From Plakobranchus ocellatus (Eukaryota; Mollusca; Gastropoda; Plakobranchidae): a DNA stretch of 45,828 nt. The notes beneath the pieces are model-generated. The model saw only the letters and a program-made list of their open reading frames with translations. It did not search any database and was not told the origin of the DNA. Shown here piece after piece: positions 41,931 to 45,828 of this stretch; within the stretch, counting starts at the first letter, position 1; each line of letters opens with the position of its first letter. Where the stretch lies: the NCBI GenBank assembly GCA_019648995.1, contig BLXT01001780.1, positions 706,972-752,799 of the forward strand, in the 5' to 3' direction. A program made the position numbers and the translations under genes.

Positions 41931-44200
41931 AGTTCAACAAACTGCTGCTGGTTGACAAGGTCATCGTGGTCGTTTTTGTTGTTATTTTTGTATGTTTTTG
42001 TATGACTGGAAAAACAAATAAATCATAAGGATATCCTCAATTTTTACCGGCATTATCTTACAATAAAGGAGTTAAGGGCGAACGCATAACATGTGGAGCA
42101 GCATTAAAAGCACAAAAATATGGGTGTGGTAATGTCTTCAAAGGTTCACGTGGGCATGTTTTATTTTAAAGGCCAACATATTTCCCTACAATGTTCATAT
42201 TTTATTGTTCAAAGAATTTTAGACGCCAATCAAAAGCATTATCAGCATACCGAGAAAAAAAACAAAAAAACAACAGTGCTGAAAAACAAAAAGAAGGGAA
42301 AACGGGATTCAAGTTTAGCGCATAAGTTTTGTTTTCTAGAGAATATTTCGAAGTGAAATGAAAACCAGAAATGGGTATAGCTACTTTTTATAATTCTTAC
42401 CCACTTACATAGATGAGTTTATTAAAAATAAAAATAATATTGAGTAATAATTTAATTTTGTGGTTCAGTACCGCAATTACGTTGCCTTTGATTAAATTTG
42501 TGCATGGTTCATAAGCATTACTACCTCCTCATCATCGAATTGAGATTAAAAAGAAAGAGAGATGGGATGTGTGTGTATGGGGGAGGGGGGGGGGGAGGGA
42601 GTGAGGTTACATGCAAATTGAATTGTTATTTTTTTTAACTGGCTTTCCCTCTCTCTCTCACACACACACACACACATATACTGACTCACTCACAAGGCTG
42701 TGTGAATAATGTTTCAAGTGGGCAGGTTGTGGTACCAGCACATCGCCTTTTGTTTTGTTTGTAGTTAAGCAAAGGTGTTTTTTTTTAAAGTACCATGTAC
42801 AAAAGAAATAGGGAGAAAAAAATATTGAAAAACAAAACACACACACTCAATAAATTACAATTAAAGTACCGTTTCTTTGAAGTGTGACAAAAATTTTGTT
42901 TCTTACAACGCTTTTCACCGACTTATATTTTTGTAAATCCCCATCATGACCCACACAACTCTACTCACTTCTTGGTAGTTTTTACCTCTTCAAATCAGGC
43001 ACCCCGTATAGAAGACTTCACGATAGCTCGGAAAAAACAAAATCTATTTTAAAAAGGGCGGGCAAGCAAGCAAAAATTTATAAAAGCCCATCTGGATCCA
43101 ATTCCCGTGAAGCTCCACCGATTTTCGAAACAAAGAAACCAAATCTACTTAAAAAAGCCTATCGTACTTTTTTTTTATGCTTTTAAAAGTCTGAAACGTT
43201 TTTAAAATCTAATTTCTGAAGATGGCACGCGATGCTAACTATTTATACCGTCGTCGTGTTTTGAAAGGTCTATAAATATATTAGGTTCGTCCACTTTATC
43301 GAGAACATTTCTTTTGGTTACTACTTCTGATCAGATTATGACTGTACAACCCAAACAAAAGATACTTGGTATCTCTGCAATGCTTGTTGCTCGTGAAGTC
43401 AGTTTTGAGCTACAACATTGTGTCATATAATTGCGAGGGACTCAACGAAGGATTTTTTTTGTTAACGCATACTTGTTAAAAATTCAAAATATTAAAACAA
43501 AAACAAAAACAAAAAAACGACTATTGAAGTTGTTGAAAGCAACATAAATGCACGATTACGAAGGACTAAAGATCTTTACATTGCTTATGTTAACGAAGAG
43601 AAACAAGGAAAAACACCGAGAGATAAAACATACAATACTAGTAATATTAAAAAAAAAAATACCGAGAGATAAAATATACAATACTAGTAATAACGGAGTG
43701 AAGCAAAGTAGTGATTTTCAAAAGTGAATGATTGAGGAATAATTTAGATCGGTTAATCGCAAAGCGCACGGAATAAATAAATCTTGAAATCTCTCTAAAC
43801 ATATATAAAAAAAAAAAAATAGACAATTCAATACAATCGACATCTGTCTCGCTTCTAATCTGCATTTTAATAGGCCTACAAGGGAGGGAAAACTAGGGAA
43901 ACTAAATACGTTTCTAAAATTGTTAACAAGTTTCCCTCTCACTTAGCTTCAGTCTGTTTGTTTATTGTAGCATTTCTGGCTACAATAAATAATATTATGT
44001 TTTTGATTCAGATTTCGACATAGCAACTGGTCTATTGTTTTAGCGATATTCCAACAAAGACAAACATTTTAAAGATTAATATTCCGCTTTCTGAGAGACC
44101 AAAATAGCTTTTCCTCCCTAGTGGCCCCCAGCCCTTCTCGCTTAGCCCTGTAACTTCGTCGAAATTTTGTTTTACGTCCCCTTAGCTTTACGTGAAACTT
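41931..44200. other. Intergenic, repeat-derived
   Basis: Contains segments related to the left flank of the window: 42310-42400 resembles 3090-3185, and 43075-43320 resembles 1975-2245. It also has a GT/CA-rich patch (42560-42680). No gene recognised. Confidence 0.5.
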
Positions 44201-44543
44201 ACGCGGAGAGAGGCCTTGGTGGAAAGTTCTATTTATAGTAAACGACAAAATGGGTCATTACACAGATGGCGCCCTCGTTCAACATTCGGTAGCACTCGGT
44301 TCCCCCCGCTTTTGCAAACCTGTGAGAGGGTGAGATTCTTGCTTTCCACCAAGGCTGTAGAGCTGCGAGCTGGTCGAAGCAGACAAACAAGTGCCGCGCC
44401 CGTGTTGTTTCGCTACATTTTTATACTCTTGTTGAGAAGCTAGCCCAAATCAGTATATATATATTTTAAAATTGTGATAAGAGACGCCTAAGTGTTTCAT
44501 TAGTTTGGACCATACTGCAGTAACACAGCATATAAAGCGCCAG
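44200..44543 (+). promoter_or_regulatory. Candidate promoter and first exon of a gene extending right of the window
   Basis: 44200-44410 is clearly CpG-richer than its surroundings, and the stretch ends in GCGCCAG followed by GTAAGT (donor at 44544), a near-perfect splice donor on the + strand. A 14-bp inverted repeat lies inside (44213-44226 and 44342-44355). No coding frame is evident, so a non-coding first exon is the simplest reading. Confidence 0.3.
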
Positions 44544-44819
44544 GTAAGTGCAATTTCGATTATAACACTTTTTTACGTCGCGGTTCGTTTTTTTATTTTC
44601 CTAGAAGTGCAAGCATTTTTGTAGACTCTCACCCTTAGCACTAGACTAGGATCTTGTAGCCAGCAAAAATTTCAAAACAGTCGTGAGTTAACCAGAAAGA
44701 AAAAAAAAAAAGCAAGCAAATAGTCAAACAAATACAAAAAAGAAACGTACACAAAAATACCAATTTTCTGAGGAAATACGAATGCAGACGAGGCATGAGA
44801 TTCAAATCTCTGCAGACTT

Positions 44820-45070
44820 GAATCTAGATTAGATCTAAATTTAGGTCTACATCTTATCAATATGTAGATCTAGATCTAGATTCTAGATCTAGATCTAAGC
44901 CAGGTCAAGATTTTTTTTCCCAAAAAATTAGATTTTTTATCCATAAAATTTTAGATCACTATTTGTTTTGCAATTAAAAAGGCCTAGATAATCTAGATCT
45001 AGATCTATAAATCTTACGAATATAAGCAAGATCTAGATTTAGCATTTATTAGATCTAGTCCTTTTATGTT
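44820..45070. repeat. AGATCT/TCTAGA-rich palindromic cluster, right
   Basis: Repeated ATCTAGATCTAGATCT blocks separated by AT-rich DNA, the same motif as at 8838-9140. Each block is self-complementary. Confidence 0.9.
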
Positions 45071-45828
45071 CGTAAGCGAACTAGACCCAAATTTAGAATA
45101 GGTCTATTATAAATACAATCATGATGTATAAACGGGTAATCAAGTTCAATAAAAAATCAAACAAGTTTGCACGCGATCAGAAGCAAATATTTTAGTTCCT
45201 ATTCAAGATCTTGTATGCTGCCCATTTATAGATTGATGTTTACTGATAGTTTTTGTCGTGCCATAAAGGAATTTTGCGAAATTTTGCAGTCTTCCCTGTC
45301 GCAAAAAAAAAAAAAAATTGCTATGATATCGTTCGGTCAAAGTGGTTAAAATTTACATCGTGGTCCAGGGCCTAGATCTTGGTCTCAGATATAATCTTAG
45401 TCTAGCTAAACGATAGTTTAAAAAAAATAAATGATTTTATTTCCTGAATGAAGATTGCAGTCACAGATTGATAGCATTTCCTTGTTGAGTTTGTTGTATT
45501 AGCTACGGCGCAGAAAAAAAAGCTGTTTTACGTTGTTGTTGTTGATTTTTTTTTTTTTTTTGTTATTGTAGACATCTTTACAAATTTATGGAAACAGGGG
45601 TAAACAAACGTGCATTTAACTGGATTGACGAGCGACAAGCAATAATCATGTGGCTACTTTCTTACAACAGCGTATTAGAATTTATCGCCATCATTTTCCT
45701 CCCCCGCTTGAAACTACATTCATTACTACTTTTGTCTCTTCTTCCTCTCACTTTTTGTTTTTAATGTCCTCCTCTTCCCCCTTGTTCCTCATGCCCCACG
45801 TTCTCCTTTCTTCTCCCCCCCCCCCCCC
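45071..45828. other. Right edge of window
   Basis: AT-rich, no gene seen. Ends in a pyrimidine-rich tract and 14 C, probably an assembly break. Confidence 0.6.

Overview
This is animal nuclear DNA, most likely from a mollusc and plausibly a gastropod. It is AT-rich and intron-dense, with many micro- and minisatellites, palindromic AGATCT clusters and small DNA transposons. The mollusc call is an inference from repeat style and protein content, not a database match. Poly-C runs at both window ends and poly-G/C runs at two of the four internal N gaps mark assembly break points.

Two complete protein-coding genes can be rebuilt exon by exon with consistent splice phases. They lie tail to tail.

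Gene A (+ strand, coding 12321-27786, 13 coding exons, 773 aa) is a ZNF143/ZNF76 (Staf) transcription factor. It has four Staf-type hydrophobic-DG-TTA activation repeats, seven C2H2 fingers and a His/Gln-rich C-terminal region. Intron 1 is a GC-AG intron. Two acceptors are CAGCAG tandem sites. Finger 7 has Cys-x1-Cys and finger 3 has Cys-x6-Cys spacing. A possible 5' UTR exon and promoter lies near 9.93-9.99 kb.

Gene B (- strand, coding 39487-34407, 6 coding exons, 789 aa) is an FBXO30/FBXO40-type F-box E3 ligase adaptor. It has an N-terminal TRAF-like zinc-finger module, a long low-complexity middle, a second HFKNVH zinc module and a C-terminal F-box. Its last coding codons lie in a 136-bp tandem duplication, and the downstream copy encodes a different, longer tail.

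Layout: 1-9.9 kb is gene-poor repeats (GA tracts, 41-bp and 26-bp minisatellites, AGATCT clusters). 9.9-30 kb is gene A with its upstream and 3' regions. Its introns hold a TIR/TSD transposon (13227-15280), a piggyBac-like TTAA element (18494-19467) and several tandem arrays, one of which includes copies of an exon-intron junction. 30-34.4 kb is intergenic with a 4 x 110 bp array and weak coding-like patches. 34.4-39.5 kb is gene B. 39.5-45.8 kb is intergenic, with a possible TTAA MITE and, near 44.2-44.5 kb, a CpG-richer stretch ending in a strong + strand donor that could be the 5' exon of a gene outside the window.

The two genes have no known functional link: one is a nuclear promoter-binding factor, the other a ubiquitin-ligase substrate adaptor. 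No bacterial-type operon, CRISPR array, rRNA or tRNA gene was seen. The most original observations are local gene-structure innovations rather than a new multi-gene system.
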